Shown: positions 27,548 through 36,675, counted from the stretch's first letter. The stretch: 64,000 bases of DNA from Oscillospiraceae bacterium (GCA_024697625.1 JAILFJ010000146.1:45074-109073), one strand, 5' to 3'. Program-made: numbers and translations. The notes: generated by a model from the sequence alone, not told the origin.

Positions 27548-29629
27548 TCAGGTCCTCTCGTATTCCGAGGCGCCCATTCGGTTCCAGTCTCCGTCAAAGC
27601 GCTCAAAGGTGAGATGCCCGATGGCGTTGATGCAGACCCTGTAGTTCCCGGTCATGAGTTCCCGGTTGACAAAGCGGATCTCGCCCCTGTCGCCGTATTC
27701 GACAGGCAGGTCGAGCGTCAGGGAATTGTTGTCGCCGAAGCTGAGACGCATGGTGAGATTTTCATCCTTCGTCAGGAGCACGCGGGACATCACATACATG
27801 CATTCAAAGTCTCCGCCATAGGTCTTGGACAGAAGATTCGGATCGCCGCTGGAGAGGACCCAGATTCCGCAGTAGGGCATATACGTGGTCAGAAGCTGCT
27901 GCCATTTTTCGCGCTCGGGGAAGACCCCGCCGTAACCCAGCAGCCACTGCTGCGCTCCGTAGAGGTCGCCCGCCTCGCACAGCATGAAGAACTCTTTGGT
28001 ATAGTCGGTCTTCTCCTCAATCTGGGCCGGATAGTCCTCGCTGTCGGCATATCCGTCCAGTGATACAAAGAATTCCGTCAGAGCGTCCTTCAGGCTGACC
28101 AGATTGCCGGAGGGCTCATCCTCCATCCGGATGTCGACCGGGTCACCGCCGCAGGCTGCTCTCAGTTCGTCAATACAGCCGCTGCCCAGGCGCAGGGCTT
28201 CGCTGTTAGGCATGGAAAAGATGCTGTAATCGTCCGTGCCCACGCCAATTTTTGCGGAGATGCGGCTGACGTCATAGGCGCTGAGAAAACGGAACAGAGA
28301 GAGCGCCTTCTGGTACTGACACTCGGTGATCATCTCCGCACTGTCCGAAAAATCACCCAGCTGCTCGAATGCGGCAGCGGCCTCACCGTAGAAGCCGGTT
28401 TCCAGAAGCTCAGCCGCACGGTCATATTCCGCCTGTTTAAGCGCCAGTTCTTCTGCTCTCTTTTTTGCAGCCTCCGCTTCCAGCCTTTCGACCTCCGCCT
28501 CTACAGCGGAGCGGCAGGCAGCAGCTCTTGCGGCGCTGTCCTCATAGTCTCCGAGTGCCTGAAACGCATCCCCGGCCGCGGTGTAGAGGAGCATCTGCAC
28601 GGTGTTTTCCTCATTGATGTCTCCCTTGGAATAGCCGGCATCCGCGAGTGCCGATTCATCTCCCGCCTTTGCCGCATCCATAAGCTCGCACGCTCGAAGG
28701 TACGGGAGCTGGAGATTCATGAGACGGTTGCTGTCCCGATAGGACGGGATCTCCTGCAGCATCTCTTCTGCAGCGTCCAGTTCTCCGGCCTTCATCGCTT
28801 CCACTGCCTTGCGGTATTTCTGCTCGCGCTGCACAGCGCCCGGGATCGCCGCGATGGCCAGAATCAGGACAAATACGACCGGAATCAGAAAAATCAGCAG
28901 GCGGGACCTACGTGGCTTCTTCCCGCTCTCTGTTTCAGGCTCCTCCGGGTCCTGTTCTTTCTCCTGCTCCAGCTCTGAATCCTGTCTGGTGCTTCGCACA
29001 TAAGCCGCGACCTCGGCGCGGAGTGAATCCACATTCACACCGGACATGGCCTTCTTCAGGCGGCTGCAGCGATGACAGGATTTTTCACTCTCGTGGTTGA
29101 CGGCCCCGCAGGCGCAGAACCAGAGATCGGCTTCCGACTCACAGGCATACCTGCAGTCGTCGCCGTAGCGGACCCGGAACTGTTCGGCCAGCTCCGCATC
29201 CTCATAGGCCTCTTCCAGCGTCCTCGGCCCGGAGAGGGGGAGCATGTCGGCCTCGCCGAAAACGCTCTCGCCGCCATCCGGGTCAGTGACGGCAGTGACG
29301 CATGCGCTGAAGGATACGGCGTCGGGAGTGGGAACCGGAATCTCGTCCCTGTCTCCGAAACGACCGTCCCGCTGCATCTCGGGAACAGAATAAGTATAGG
29401 TGAACTGATCCCCGTTCTGACAGCCTTCAACATCATAGAAGGAGAGGAGAACCGTGACCTCCTTCGGACCCTGATCTGCCAGAACCTGGAAATCAAGTGT
29501 GCAGTAAAGACTGCCGCTTTTCCTGTCTCGGGATAACTGCCCGGAACGGATCAGAAGATCTGTTCCCGGGGTGTATGCCATATCTGGAAGATTGTAGAGA
29601 AGCTCCTGCTTTTTTTTCAAGTTCCTCAC
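27548..29629 (-). CDS. Zinc-finger, single-pass membrane protein with TPR-like repeats, function unknown
   Basis: A 693-aa protein with three parts. Residues 1-150 are a beta-rich soluble domain. Near residue 170 is a zinc-ribbon-like cluster, FCACGAVNHESEKSCHRC. A charged linker precedes one strong membrane helix (about residues 245-270). The remaining part holds degenerate TPR/Sel1-like units with the recurring tag Y-x-D-S (SYRDSNR, DYEDSAARAAACR, DFSDSAEMITECQ), common in Clostridia zinc-ribbon proteins that sense or scaffold at the membrane. No enzyme motif is seen. The gene stands alone on the minus strand with its own promoter and terminator. Confidence 0.7.
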   Translation of the reverse strand: MRNLKKKQELLYNLPDMAYTPGTDLLIRSGQLSRDRKSGSLYCTLDFQVLADQGPKEVTVLLSFYDVEGCQNGDQFTYTYSVPEMQRDGRFGDRDEIPVPTPDAVSFSACVTAVTDPDGGESVFGEADMLPLSGPRTLEEAYEDAELAEQFRVRYGDDCRYACESEADLWFCACGAVNHESEKSCHRCSRLKKAMSGVNVDSLRAEVAAYVRSTRQDSELEQEKEQDPEEPETESGKKPRRSRLLIFLIPVVFVLILAIAAIPGAVQREQKYRKAVEAMKAGELDAAEEMLQEIPSYRDSNRLMNLQLPYLRACELMDAAKAGDESALADAGYSKGDINEENTVQMLLYTAAGDAFQALGDYEDSAARAAACRSAVEAEVERLEAEAAKKRAEELALKQAEYDRAAELLETGFYGEAAAAFEQLGDFSDSAEMITECQYQKALSLFRFLSAYDVSRISAKIGVGTDDYSIFSMPNSEALRLGSGCIDELRAACGGDPVDIRMEDEPSGNLVSLKDALTEFFVSLDGYADSEDYPAQIEEKTDYTKEFFMLCEAGDLYGAQQWLLGYGGVFPEREKWQQLLTTYMPYCGIWVLSSGDPNLLSKTYGGDFECMYVMSRVLLTKDENLTMRLSFGDNNSLTLDLPVEYGDRGEIRFVNRELMTGNYRVCINAIGHLTFERFDGDWNRMGASEYERT

Positions 29630-29685
29630 CGCCTGACCATAATATTGTTAATTATGCATAAAATACCAACTTCCACTTTGCCTTC

Positions 29686-29714
29686 AGTATAACACGCTTT
29701 ACCCGCGGATTCAA
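29686..29714 (-). promoter_or_regulatory. Sigma-A promoter of the zinc-finger membrane protein gene
   Basis: On the minus strand TTGAAT (29709-29714) and TATACT (29686-29691) are 17 bases apart. The transcript would have a leader of about 50 bases before the ATG at 29629. The plus side of this intergenic region (29630-29929) holds a TATAAT at 29784-29789 that may serve the STAS gene, but its -35 is poor. Confidence 0.7.
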
Positions 29715-29929
29715 TCTTCTTTCAGTAACAAGTATGTAACAAAATATATCTATAGAGGTATGGTAAATACAGAACAGTGATGTTATAATAAGAACTCAGC
29801 AGGTTGCAGCTGCGCATCAGCTGTCCCTTGTATGATTATGCATTATGGCCCGATGGCCCGCTGCACGCTTCCGCGAAGGAGTGCATGACGAAGACGTGCA
29901 GGACAGAATGTAACAGGAGAATGGTGAAT

Positions 29930-30226
29930 ATGGAAATCAAAAAAACTGCCGAAGGGACCCGCCTTACCGTCGCTCTGGAAGGCCGGCTGGATACACTCTC
30001 GTCCCGGGATCTGGAAAAGGAACTGCGCGCCACGGTGCCCGGACTGACAGAACTGGTGTTCGATTTTGAAAAACTGACTTTTATCACCTCTGCGGGGCTT
30101 CGTGTCATTTCCTTGGCCAAAAAACTGATGAACAAACAGGGGCACATGGTCATCCGCAATACGCAGTCGGATGTCATGGAGGTCTTTGACGCGACAGGGC
30201 TTTCGGCTTTTCTGGAGTTCGAGTAA
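29930..30226 (+). CDS. STAS-domain anti-sigma-factor-antagonist-like protein
   Basis: A 98-aa single STAS domain of the SpoIIAA/RsbV type. Such proteins switch partners when a serine is phosphorylated by an RsbW-like kinase and are dephosphorylated by a PP2C phosphatase. The expected serine is Ser54 in FITSAGLRVI, aligning by eye with DSSGLGVI of SpoIIAA. The start is the ATG at 29930: AGGAGA lies 9 bases upstream, while the ATG at 29921 is too close to it and the track start (29804) adds an unlikely tail. It is the first gene of a three-gene unit with a phosphatase/kinase and a MATE fusion. Confidence 0.88.
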   Translation: MEIKKTAEGTRLTVALEGRLDTLSSRDLEKELRATVPGLTELVFDFEKLTFITSAGLRVISLAKKLMNKQGHMVIRNTQSDVMEVFDATGLSAFLEFE

Positions 30227-30250
30227 ACAGACCGGTGCCATGCATGACCG

Positions 30251-32572
30251 ATGAAACCGAATGAACCGAAAGACATGCCCCGCAGGACGACCATCTCGCA
30301 CACATTCCTCCTTTGGCTGCTGCTGATTGTGACTGCAGCCTTCCTGGTATCAATGGTATTTACCTGGACCCATCAGACGGCGATGTCCAGGAACAATGCG
30401 GAGATGCTTCTGCGGACCAACGTCAGTGATGTGAGGCAGGATGTCATCGATGCGTCGGACGAAAACCTTCTGGACCTGTGCAGGAGAATTGCCCGTGACT
30501 TCGATGAAGGCGCTGCGACAGACAGCTCCGCGCTGCTTGAGATGATGGACGTTTTCGATGTGGCGGAGATCAATATCATCGATGAGAATGGAATCATCAC
30601 CTCGACAACCTTTCCGGACTTTCTGGGCTATTACATGGGAGACGGCGAGCAGTCTGCGGAGTTTCTCTGTCTGTTGGACGGGTCGGAGACCGAGTATGTC
30701 CAGAGCTATCAGCCGACTTCGCACAACGCTTCTCTCCTGAGAAAATATGCCGGGACCGTCCTGAAGAACGGCGGTTTTGTCCAGGTGGGATATGACGGAA
30801 GCCGCTTCCGGAGGGACATCGACAGGTATGTGATCAACGCCGCAAAGAACCGCCATGTCGGACAGAGCGGCTGCGTGATCATCGCCAATGAGGAATGGAA
30901 CATCGTCAGCGATCTTTACGGAAACGAGGGAGAGAACCTGTATGCCACCGGCATCTGGATCAACCGGGACACCATGCCGGAGAACGAAGTGTTCCGTGCG
31001 CAGGTCTACGGCCAGCCGTGCTCCTGCGTCTATATCTTTTCCGAAGGATACTATATTGTGACTGTCCTTCCGGAGAACGAGATCATCCTTCAGCGGGAGA
31101 CCTCCGTCAGAACCGTCGGCATGGTTGAAATTCTTCTGTTCCTGGTGCTTTTCTGTGTGATCTTTACTCTGGTCAGGAGGCTGGTGGTCGACAATCTGGA
31201 GAAGGTCAACCATTCTCTGGCGAAGATCACGGACGGAGACCTGGACGAAGTGGTGGACGTGCGCTCCAATGCGGAGTTCTCTGACCTCTCGGACGACATC
31301 AATTCCACGGTCAGCACGCTGAAACAGTATATCGCGGCTGCGGCCTCCCGGATCGATGAAGAACTGGCTCTCGCAAAGAACATCCAGCTGTCCGCACTGC
31401 CCTCCGTTTTCCCGCCCTATCCGGACCAGACTGCGTTTTCTGTTTTTGCCGCGATGGATACGGCAAAGGAGGTCGGCGGGGACTTTTATGATTTCTATCT
31501 CCTGGATGAAAACCGGCTGGCTTTCCTGATTGCGGACGTCTCGGGCAAGGGCATCCCTGCGGCCATGTTCATGATGACCGCCAAGACCGTCCTGAGGGAC
31601 TATGCCGAGCGCGGCGATCCGCCGGAGGAGATCTTTGACAACGCAAACGGCAAGCTCTGTGAGGGGAACGAGTCGGAGATGTTTCTGACAGCCTGGATGG
31701 GCTTTCTCGAAACGGAAACCGGACTGGTCCGTTACATCAACGCGGGTCACAGCCGGCCTGTCCTGATCCGGAACGGCACGGCATCCTTCGTCGAGCAGAA
31801 GGTCAATCTGATGCTGGCAATGATGGAGGACTTCCCCTATGCGGAGCAGACTCTTCAGCTGCTGCCCGGAGATATTCTCTACCTCTATACGGACGGCGTG
31901 ACGGAGGCGTCAAAAGCGGACGAGAGCAGATTCGGAAATGACAGACTTCTGAGCATCCTCTCGGATGATTTCGGAACCGGAGAAGCCGCCTGCCGGAGCA
32001 TCTGCCGTGCCGTGCGAGAGAGCATTGATGCATTTGCGGAGGGAGAGCCGCAGTTCGATGATATCACCCAGGTGTGCCTGTATTATGCAGGGCAGGCCCC
32101 GGGGAAAGCCTGCCTGCCCGAAGAGGACAGCGGGAAGGCCCACCGTCTGACGGGAGAGCTGACCGTGGCGGCGGAAGAGGCCGGTCTCTCTCCGGTGCTC
32201 GACATGATCGACGGACTTCTGGAGGAAGCCTCCTGCGCATCGAAGGCAAGGGAGCAGATCGAGATGGCGGTGGAAGAGATCTTCGTCAACATCGCAGATT
32301 ATGCCTATCCGGAAGGGCTTGGGGAATGCACCGTTCTTGCGGACATCGACAGAGACTTGAAGACAGCCGAAATCACCGTCATCGACACGGGGAAACCCTA
32401 TGACCCCCTGGCAAAGCCGGATCCGGACCTGAACATGGACCTTGAACAGCGGGAGTTTGGCGGCTTTGGAATCTTTATGGTCAAGGAAGCGATGGATACC
32501 GTGGAATACAGGCGGGAAGAGGGGAAGAATATTCTGACCATCCGGAAAAGCTGGATGCAGACGGAAGTGTGA
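30251..32572 (+). CDS. Membrane sensor SpoIIE-type phosphatase with C-terminal RsbW-like kinase domain
   Basis: A 773-aa protein. TM1 (17-37), an extracytoplasmic sensor of about 250 residues that looks Cache-like, TM2 (291-311) and a HAMP segment are followed by a PP2C/SpoIIE domain (about 380-610; EVGGDFYDF, ADVSGKGIPAAMF, LYTDGVTEA). Residues 632-773 form a GHKL ATPase of the anti-sigma kinase type: N-box VEEIFVNIADYAY, DTGKPYDP and GGFGIFMV are all intact. One chain thus carries both the kinase and the phosphatase for a STAS protein, whose gene lies 24 bp upstream. The next gene overlaps it by 4 bp. Confidence 0.9.
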   Translation: MKPNEPKDMPRRTTISHTFLLWLLLIVTAAFLVSMVFTWTHQTAMSRNNAEMLLRTNVSDVRQDVIDASDENLLDLCRRIARDFDEGAATDSSALLEMMDVFDVAEINIIDENGIITSTTFPDFLGYYMGDGEQSAEFLCLLDGSETEYVQSYQPTSHNASLLRKYAGTVLKNGGFVQVGYDGSRFRRDIDRYVINAAKNRHVGQSGCVIIANEEWNIVSDLYGNEGENLYATGIWINRDTMPENEVFRAQVYGQPCSCVYIFSEGYYIVTVLPENEIILQRETSVRTVGMVEILLFLVLFCVIFTLVRRLVVDNLEKVNHSLAKITDGDLDEVVDVRSNAEFSDLSDDINSTVSTLKQYIAAAASRIDEELALAKNIQLSALPSVFPPYPDQTAFSVFAAMDTAKEVGGDFYDFYLLDENRLAFLIADVSGKGIPAAMFMMTAKTVLRDYAERGDPPEEIFDNANGKLCEGNESEMFLTAWMGFLETETGLVRYINAGHSRPVLIRNGTASFVEQKVNLMLAMMEDFPYAEQTLQLLPGDILYLYTDGVTEASKADESRFGNDRLLSILSDDFGTGEAACRSICRAVRESIDAFAEGEPQFDDITQVCLYYAGQAPGKACLPEEDSGKAHRLTGELTVAAEEAGLSPVLDMIDGLLEEASCASKAREQIEMAVEEIFVNIADYAYPEGLGECTVLADIDRDLKTAEITVIDTGKPYDPLAKPDPDLNMDLEQREFGGFGIFMVKEAMDTVEYRREEGKNILTIRKSWMQTEV

Positions 32573-34302
32573 ACAAGATGTCCTTCATGTCAAAGAAGTA
32601 TTATTCCATGCTGCTCAGCGGAACACTGAGTACGATTGTCGTTACCGTTCTGCTGATGTCCGATTCGATCATAGCCGGCTCGGTCATCGGTGAAACGGCT
32701 GTGGCAGGGATCACGCTTGTCTCGCCCCTGTATTCACTGGCGGTTTTTTTCAGTTCTGTTTTCTCCCTGGGCATTCCGATTGCCTATTCCGAAGAGATGG
32801 GAAAGTTCAGGCAGAAAGAGGCTGACAGGGTATTTGGTTTCGGCTTTCTGATGTCATTGGCGACAGGCGTGTTTCTCCTGCTCTCGATCCTTCTGTTCGG
32901 AGAAATCTATCTGAAGAGCAGCCACCAGCTTCCGACCGTCGTGGAGGAAGCCCGGAGATATCTCTCCTTTATGCGGTTTACGATGCTCTGCCTGCCTTTG
33001 AATAATCTTCTGTCGAGTGCGGTTTATTCCGACGGAGATGACACGATCCCCATGGTATCCAGTCTGGTTCAGTGTGTCGGCAATCTGACAGCCTCCTTCC
33101 TTCTCAGCCGGACGATGGGGATTCGGGGGATCAGCCTCGCGTCGTTTGTGTTTACATTGATTGCGACAGCAATTCTCTTTCTGCACTTTCTGAAGAAGAA
33201 CAATTCTCTGAGACTCAACCTGTATTTCTCCTTCCCGCTTATGAAGAAGGTCGTCCGTTACAGCTTTATTGATGCAAGCGTCTACCTGTTTTCAGCTGCG
33301 TTCACGACCGTTCTGAACACTTTTGTCACCCTGTATTTCGGTGGAGAATACCTGGTTCTGGTGTCCGTTGTCCTGCTTTGCAGCGAGTTCCAGATGCTGT
33401 ATGACGGGATCGGAGAGGCGATTACGCCCATACTCAGCGTTTATCTGGGTGAGGACTGCTTCCCGGGAATCAGGAAGATTTACAGACTGGCGGAGAAGAC
33501 CTCCGTTGCTGAGGGAATCTTCGTTTTTGCGGTGCTGTTTTTTGCCGCTCCCCATATTCCCGGTCTGCTGGGCATTTCCGACCCGGAGATGGTTCGGATT
33601 GCGGCTGCGGGGGTACGCTTCATTTCGGTCAGCGGCCCGTTTGTGAGTCTGCTCTCTCTGACTGCAGCCTATGCCCTCGTGGTCGACAGAATTTTGCTCG
33701 GGATGGCGACCATCGGACTGCGGGATTTTCTGCTCCCCGGGCTCTTCTCCGTGCTGTTCGGAATGCTCTTCGGACTGAAAGGCTTCTTTTTCGGCGTGAT
33801 GTTCGGCCTGGTACTGGCCTGGGTCGGGATGATGGTTTTCATGCGTCTGAGATATGGGGACGACGCCCCGCTGCTGCTCAGGAAGCTTGAAGAAAACAGG
33901 GAGACGCTGCTCTACGATCTGACGGTTGAACCGTATTCGGTTCGGCGCATCCGGGACGAAATCGGGGAGGCGCTGAAGTCGCGCTCCTATGACCATTCGA
34001 CGGTGTTCCGGGTAGAGCTCCTTTTCGAAGAACTCTTTATGCTGATCAATGAGAAGAATGGAGACCGTGTCATACAGGGGGAGTGCACGCTGCTCCTTGG
34101 GGACAGTGCAATACGGATGATCACCAGAGATACGGGGATCATATTCGATCCGACGGATGATGACATGGCGATTACCAATATCGGCAGTCATGTCCTTCTC
34201 AGCGTTGCGGAGAGGATCTCTGATCAGAAACGTTATCTCATGACAATGAGCTTCAACCGCACCTCGTTCGAGATTAAGGCCCGGAAGGAGATCCCGGCGT
34301 AG
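32569..34302 (+). CDS. MATE-family transporter fused to a degenerate RsbW-like ATPase domain
   Basis: A 577-aa protein. Residues 1-430 are a 12-helix MATE transporter (SDSIIAGSVIGETAVAGI near the N-terminus and repeated halves). Residues 447-570 are soluble and align by eye with the kinase domain of the preceding gene: VELLFEELFMLINEK for the N-box, RDTGIIFDP for the DTG box, then NIGSHVLLSVAERI in place of GGFGIFMV. The N-box asparagine is replaced by leucine, so catalysis is doubtful though fold and STAS binding may remain. The start is a GTG at 32569 overlapping the previous stop; an ATG at 32578 is an alternative. Confidence 0.85.
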   Translation: MNKMSFMSKKYYSMLLSGTLSTIVVTVLLMSDSIIAGSVIGETAVAGITLVSPLYSLAVFFSSVFSLGIPIAYSEEMGKFRQKEADRVFGFGFLMSLATGVFLLLSILLFGEIYLKSSHQLPTVVEEARRYLSFMRFTMLCLPLNNLLSSAVYSDGDDTIPMVSSLVQCVGNLTASFLLSRTMGIRGISLASFVFTLIATAILFLHFLKKNNSLRLNLYFSFPLMKKVVRYSFIDASVYLFSAAFTTVLNTFVTLYFGGEYLVLVSVVLLCSEFQMLYDGIGEAITPILSVYLGEDCFPGIRKIYRLAEKTSVAEGIFVFAVLFFAAPHIPGLLGISDPEMVRIAAAGVRFISVSGPFVSLLSLTAAYALVVDRILLGMATIGLRDFLLPGLFSVLFGMLFGLKGFFFGVMFGLVLAWVGMMVFMRLRYGDDAPLLLRKLEENRETLLYDLTVEPYSVRRIRDEIGEALKSRSYDHSTVFRVELLFEELFMLINEKNGDRVIQGECTLLLGDSAIRMITRDTGIIFDPTDDDMAITNIGSHVLLSVAERISDQKRYLMTMSFNRTSFEIKARKEIPA

Positions 34303-34390
34303 CTTTGTACAGCCGTGATAGCCGGCGACGGAGGATACGGCTGCGGCGCTGTTTCAGAATGCTGGTTTCAGCCTTTACCGCTGCGCCAAA

Positions 34391-34415
34391 AAAGCCGGGC
34401 GTTTTGCTCGGCTTT
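34391..34415 (+). terminator. Intrinsic terminator after the MATE fusion gene
   Basis: AAAGCCGGGC and GCTCGGCTTT pair over 10 bp with one G-U, loop GTTTT. The U-run is short (the stem ends in TTT, then ATCC). It lies about 90 bases after the fusion gene. Confidence 0.65.
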
Positions 34416-34548
34416 ATCCATAGGAATTGAAAAATGTTGAATAATGCTTTTAATCTTGGTAATATAATACGTTAGCATCGGCTCCGTGCGGTAAAACGCA
34501 TGATCGGTTTAGATTGATAACAGGGTGTGATCTCTTGTGGCAGGAAAA

Positions 34549-35287
34549 ATGTTGAAAAGGTTCTTTTTATATTGCACGCTGACCGCGGATGAGTTCCATA
34601 TGATCAGGCCGCTGATCTGGATCAGAAACCGGCGTACGCTTCAGATCACATCCCTGCTTGCGACCGCGATGGGCCTGCTGTTCTACCTGATCAACAGGCT
34701 GACGAACTCCGGGGTTCTGTTTCCGTATCTGTTCCTGTTCTGCAGCAGCTTCCTGATCTATCTGTGCATCCGGCTGACGAAGCGCGTGAACAAGCGGGAA
34801 CTGATCAACATGGTCCTGTGCTATACCCAGATGCTGATGGTCTGCGCCTATGCGGGGATTCTCAGCACCCAGAGCAGCAACTATGCCGTCCCGGCCACCA
34901 GCATCATCGTGTTCATCGCCATCCTCCCTCTGTCCATTGATGACCGCCCCGTCCGGATGTACAGCTTCATGCTGATGGAATCGGCGATCTATCTGTTCCT
35001 CTCCTTCCGCATGAAGGCGGAACATGCCTTTTCTCTGGATGTTCTGAACACCCTGACTTTCTGTGCTGTGGGGATGGTGCTCTACGCCGTGATCTGCGTG
35101 CGGAATGTCCGCGAGATCTACCAGAGCGTCAAGGTGGAACGGATCCAGCAGAGCATCATTTCGTCGCTTGCAGCCGTCGTGGAAGAGCGGGATGAAAACA
35201 CGGGAGATCCTGAAAGAGGGGACAGGCACACAGTTTGACCCGGATCTGGTTCCCATCTTTCTGGAGGCGGTTGAGCGGCTGTGCTGA
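34549..35287 (+). pseudogene. HD-GYP phosphodiesterase gene with its catalytic core deleted
   Basis: The reading frame from ATG 34549 (AGGA upstream) encodes about six membrane helices (MASE-like, residues 20-185), then SLAAVVEERDENTGD, the opening of an HD-GYP domain just before its first catalytic histidine. It then runs out of frame and stops at 35238. Shifted by one frame, REILKEGTGTQFDPDLVP followed by FLEAVERLC (stop 35287) is the normal end of an HD-GYP domain. The roughly 130-150 residues in between, including HD and GYP, are absent. Both edges read through the same CGGGAGAT octamer, so a deletion between short direct repeats is likely. A remaining function as a membrane protein cannot be excluded. 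Confidence 0.75.
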
Positions 35288-35288
35288 G

Positions 35289-35320
35289 AAGAGGGGGTGG
35301 CATTCTGCCACCCCCCTCTT
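35289..35320 (+). terminator. Strong stem-loop terminator after the HD-GYP remnant
   Basis: AAGAGGGGGTGGCA and TGCCACCCCCCTCTT pair over 14 bp with a single C bulge and a TTC loop. It begins right after the stop of the displaced HD-GYP tail at 35287, which supports that TGA as the ancestral gene end. The T-run is only two bases. Confidence 0.7.
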
Positions 35321-35347
35321 GACGAAAGCCAGAAATACCGGGATAAT
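35319..35347 (+). promoter_or_regulatory. Putative promoter of the diguanylate cyclase gene
   Basis: TTGACG (35319-35324) and GATAAT (35342-35347) are 17 bases apart. The -35 begins at the last bases of the preceding terminator stem. The start codon at 35474 lies about 120 bases downstream, so the leader would be long. Confidence 0.5.
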
Positions 35348-35473
35348 ATATAATTGTGAGACTGTGTGGTATTTCAGACTCTCGCCCGCCCGAAGTAGGC
35401 TCTCGTGATGCAGCACGGTCACCGGCCTGCTTTCCGTGAAGTTTTTCCTGGAATTCTGCGTGGGGTAGATCAT

Positions 35474-36568
35474 ATGCTCAGAAGATTAAAGACCATCTTT
35501 TTGTATGAAAATTCCATCATAAACAGCCCGAGAGACGTTAAGGCCCAGATTATGGAGGAAAACCGGAGATTCGCCATCATCTGGTCGATTGTCCAGATCC
35601 TCTACTGGGGTTACTGCCTATTCATGTCCACAAGGCAGACTGATTTTCTGGTCTGCCGCTCCATCTATGCCGTCTCTCTGGTAGTCTGTATCTATACCCT
35701 TCTTATGTCTCTTTTCGTCGTGCCCAGGTTCCCTTGGATGATCCAGTTCGTCTCCATTGCGGTGGACGCTGCATTCCTTGGCGCCGGCGTCGCGATTGCG
35801 TGGCATCTCGCCCCGAAGACGATCATCATTTTTGGTTCGGTTCTGATTGTGCCGGTGCTTTTCATCTGCGATCTGCTGTCGTCGGTGATTATGCTGCTGG
35901 CAACCGTCACGGCGTTTGCGATTGTCGGAAGGCACGGCATGGAGCCCTCTGCCTACAGCTGGGCCCTGAGCAATGCGATCCTGTTTTCTTCACTTGGGCT
36001 GATCCTTGGCTTTTTTGTCAACAGGACCCGTTACGAGCGCTATCTTTTTGCGGATTCCGTTCTGAAACTGGCGGAACTGCAGACCCAGTATGCGTATAAC
36101 GATCCGCTGACAGGGCTGCATAACCGCAGGGCGTATTCTGAGAATATGGATCGCTTCGCCCTGAAGATGCCTCCGTACTGCTGTGTGATTATGGCGGATA
36201 TCAACGGCCTGAAAGAGATCAACGACAGGCTCGGCCATGAGGCGGGGGATGAGCTGATCATCGGTTCGGCGGAGTGCCTGCGCCAGGGCTTCATGGAGAT
36301 CGATACAATCTACCGGATCGGCGGCGATGAATTCTGCGTGATCTTTACAGATTCGGATACCGATGCCGGACAGTCCATGAAGCGGACGGAGGAATACTGC
36401 GCCGGCTGGAAGGGAAAGTATGTGAACGGCATCTCTCTCTCCTACGGCTGGGCGGATTCCAACGATTTCTCCGATCTGGAATCCATCCGGAAGGCGGCGG
36501 ACCAGCGGATGTATCAGTTCAAGAGGCAGTACTATATCAGCAAAGGGGCGGACCGGCGCAGAAGATGA
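35474..36568 (+). CDS. Membrane-bound diguanylate cyclase (GGDEF)
   Basis: About 364 aa. Five or six membrane helices (residues 35-195) are followed by a GGDEF domain starting YNDPLTGLHNRRAY. The active-site motif is intact, RIGGDEFCVIF, with DINGLKEINDRLGHEAGD before it. No RxxD inhibitory site is obvious in the five residues before GGDEF. It makes cyclic di-GMP from two GTP. The chosen ATG at 35474 gives an N-terminus (MLRRLKTIFLY) resembling that of the neighbouring HD-GYP remnant (MLKRFFLY), so the two membrane modules may be related. The track start at 35405 lacks a ribosome binding site. Confidence 0.9.
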   Translation: MLRRLKTIFLYENSIINSPRDVKAQIMEENRRFAIIWSIVQILYWGYCLFMSTRQTDFLVCRSIYAVSLVVCIYTLLMSLFVVPRFPWMIQFVSIAVDAAFLGAGVAIAWHLAPKTIIIFGSVLIVPVLFICDLLSSVIMLLATVTAFAIVGRHGMEPSAYSWALSNAILFSSLGLILGFFVNRTRYERYLFADSVLKLAELQTQYAYNDPLTGLHNRRAYSENMDRFALKMPPYCCVIMADINGLKEINDRLGHEAGDELIIGSAECLRQGFMEIDTIYRIGGDEFCVIFTDSDTDAGQSMKRTEEYCAGWKGKYVNGISLSYGWADSNDFSDLESIRKAADQRMYQFKRQYYISKGADRRRR

Positions 36569-36675
36569 CCGCGGAGCAGGCGTTCTCCGGACTGGGCTTC
36601 CGGAAACCGGCTCCTGAGCATGGTCTCCCGAAAATGGGTCTCTGGAAATGGGACCTTATAAAAACACAAAGAGAT

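Noticed and set aside
29730-29760. Sigma-B-like promoter before the STAS gene
   Set aside because: GTAACA and AGGTAT with about 14 bases between them only loosely resemble a sigma-B promoter; the match is too weak to list.
30350-31750. 466-aa minus-strand ORF opposite the SpoIIE-type phosphatase
   Set aside because: The plus-strand domains (PP2C and kinase) are unmistakable; the antisense frame is a shadow.
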